A stretch of 64,000 nt of DNA from JADGHX01 sp035760965 (GTDB taxonomy: Bacteria; Pseudomonadota; Gammaproteobacteria; Steroidobacterales; Steroidobacteraceae): positions 212,532 to 276,531 of the forward strand of contig DASTRY010000035.1 of NCBI GenBank assembly GCA_035760965.1, in the 5' to 3' direction. The translations under genes and the position numbers were made by a program. Within the stretch, counting starts at the first letter, position 1. The number at the start of each line of letters is the position of its first letter. Shown one piece after another: positions 63,225-64,000 of this stretch. The notes below the pieces were generated by a model, which worked only from the letters and a program-made list of their open reading frames with translations, made no database searches and was not told the origin of the DNA.

Positions 63225-63593
63225 ATGCTACGCCTGAACTGCCTTCTCGCGGCGGCTCTGTCGCTCTCGTGCGGTACCGCGTTCGCTCAGTCCGCGCCCG
63301 CGGGCGACGCGGTTCGCGGCAAGGACATTTATGTTCGCGACGGGTGCTACGCCTGTCATGGCTATCAGGGACAGGGCAGCAATGCCGGCTCCCGGCTCGC
63401 GCCGAACCCGATACCTTTCGCCGCGTTTGCGCATCAGTTGCGCAATCCGCGCGCGCGAATGCCGGCCTATACGGCGAGCGTGATGTCCGATCAGGCCCTG
63501 GCGGACATCTATGCATTCCTGATGACCCTCCCGAAGGCGCGGGCGGTTGCGGAAATTCCACTGCTCGACCGGGCACGGCCGCGGAAACCCTAG
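63225..63593 (+). CDS. Small periplasmic cytochrome c
   Basis: A 122-residue class I cytochrome c. Signal peptide ends at AFAQ. Heme site Cys41-x-x-Cys44-His45 (CYACHGYQGQG); the distal ligand is probably Met79 in RARMPAYTASVMS. The last 20 residues (ARAVAEIPLLDRARPRKP) extend beyond the normal fold. Placed 12 bases after the ThDP enzyme, it is a likely electron acceptor for it. Confidence 0.92.
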   Translation: MLRLNCLLAAALSLSCGTAFAQSAPAGDAVRGKDIYVRDGCYACHGYQGQGSNAGSRLAPNPIPFAAFAHQLRNPRARMPAYTASVMSDQALADIYAFLMTLPKARAVAEIPLLDRARPRKP

Positions 63594-63622
63594 AACCGCG
63601 CAGGCGATCGCGAGGCACGAAC

Positions 63623-64000
63623 ATGAAGCAGCTCAAGGTGGCGGCCATTACGGGAGCGCTGATGCTCGCAAGCATCGGCCTGACATCCGGCGCGCCGGAC
63701 ACGAAGAAAACGGACACCCCGGTCGCGGCGAATGCCACCGAGCAAGCCGCCCTCGAAGTGATGGAGAAGATGGGCTGGGGCACGAACGCCGCCACACGCG
63801 AGCTGGACGAGGATCTGTGGCACATCATCAACCAGGGCAATCTCGGTCTCATCTGGAGCCGCCCGGGGCTCAGCCTGCGAGAGCGTGAGCTCATCGTGAT
63901 GGCCGTGCTCGTCGCCACCGGCTCGGACGGCGTTTCACATTTAATGCAGCACGCCGATGCCGTCGGCATCACTGACGCGCAGATCAAGGAGCTGATCCTG
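63623..64000 (+). CDS. Carboxymuconolactone decarboxylase-like protein, 3' end beyond window
   Basis: The first 126 codons are visible. Signal-like start QLKVAAITGALMLASIGL, then a CMD/AhpD-type helical domain: EVMEKMGWGTNAATRELDED, LIWSRPGLSLRERELIVMAV and HLMQHADAVGITDAQIKELI. The CxxC of AhpD is absent at the matching place (ATGSDGVSHLMQH), so it is a gamma-CMD-like rather than a peroxidatic member. Co-oriented with the ThDP enzyme and the cytochrome (29 bases gap), it may process a lactone or other product in the periplasm. Confidence 0.82.
   Translation, partial: MKQLKVAAITGALMLASIGLTSGAPDTKKTDTPVAANATEQAALEVMEKMGWGTNAATRELDEDLWHIINQGNLGLIWSRPGLSLRERELIVMAVLVATGSDGVSHLMQHADAVGITDAQIKELIL

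Overview
The window is GC-rich and densely packed. It reads as the chromosome of an aerobic gamma-proteobacterium, most plausibly of the Steroidobacterales/Xanthomonadales type. This is an inference from gene content: two UrcA-family proteins, a TonB receptor overlapping a CadC-like TPR regulator, DUF6152 proteins, cytochrome b561 and proteobacterial urt/ure order. No rRNA, tRNA, CRISPR array, insertion sequence or prophage was seen.

Left part (1-11.2 kb): the 5' part of a TonB-dependent receptor and its overlapping membrane regulator, a UrcA protein, a DUF6152 protein overlapping an unnamed exported protein, a Tat-type BBE-family flavin oxidoreductase, two convergent homologous secreted proteins and an HD-domain protein. 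11.7-16.5 kb: a tandem universal stress protein, an ATGA-coupled operon of two DUF1538 membrane proteins plus a P-II-like protein, a GT4 glycosyltransferase and an SPW-repeat membrane protein.

Central part (16.7-34.2 kb): a complete urea module. A response regulator and a very large sensor that joins an NCS1 (cytosine/purine permease-like) transporter domain, an eight-cysteine segment, a histidine kinase and a receiver are read leftward. Divergent from them runs one long operon: porin, urtABCDE (urea ABC importer), ureDABCEFG (urease and nickel assembly). A HupE/UreJ-like putative nickel permease lies convergent at its end. A perfect stem-loop separates urtA from urtB. The layout suggests that the permease-kinase senses urea or a nitrogen compound and controls this operon, but nothing in the sequence proves it.

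34.3-49.2 kb is a mosaic of single genes and decayed ones: a frameshifted Rpn-like nuclease with a remnant duplicate, a sigma-factor C-terminal remnant, an alpha/beta hydrolase, UrcA plus HtrA protease, a LOG-family protein, a lipoprotein gene with a stop at codon 3, CapA, an FtsH peptidase fragment that lost its ATPase, cytochrome b561, a PLDc_N peptide, two FtsX-type permeases without an ATPase and a ClC channel.

Right part (49.6-64 kb) is a probable catabolic cluster. Two about 85% identical BKACE (beta-keto acid cleavage) enzymes flank a LuxR-type regulator. One of them heads the distal end of a leftward seven-gene array: PSD1-type DUF1549/LamG/DUF1553 cytochrome, DUF1501, a DUF2231-cytochrome c-LRR protein, two unnamed exported proteins, DUF6152 and BKACE. 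The c-type heme/DUF1501 set is best known from Planctomycetes. Divergent from it are a thiamine-diphosphate enzyme with a twin-arginine signal, a small cytochrome c and a carboxymuconolactone-decarboxylase-like protein cut by the window end. Together they suggest oxidation and cleavage of an unknown carboxylic substrate partly outside the cytoplasm.
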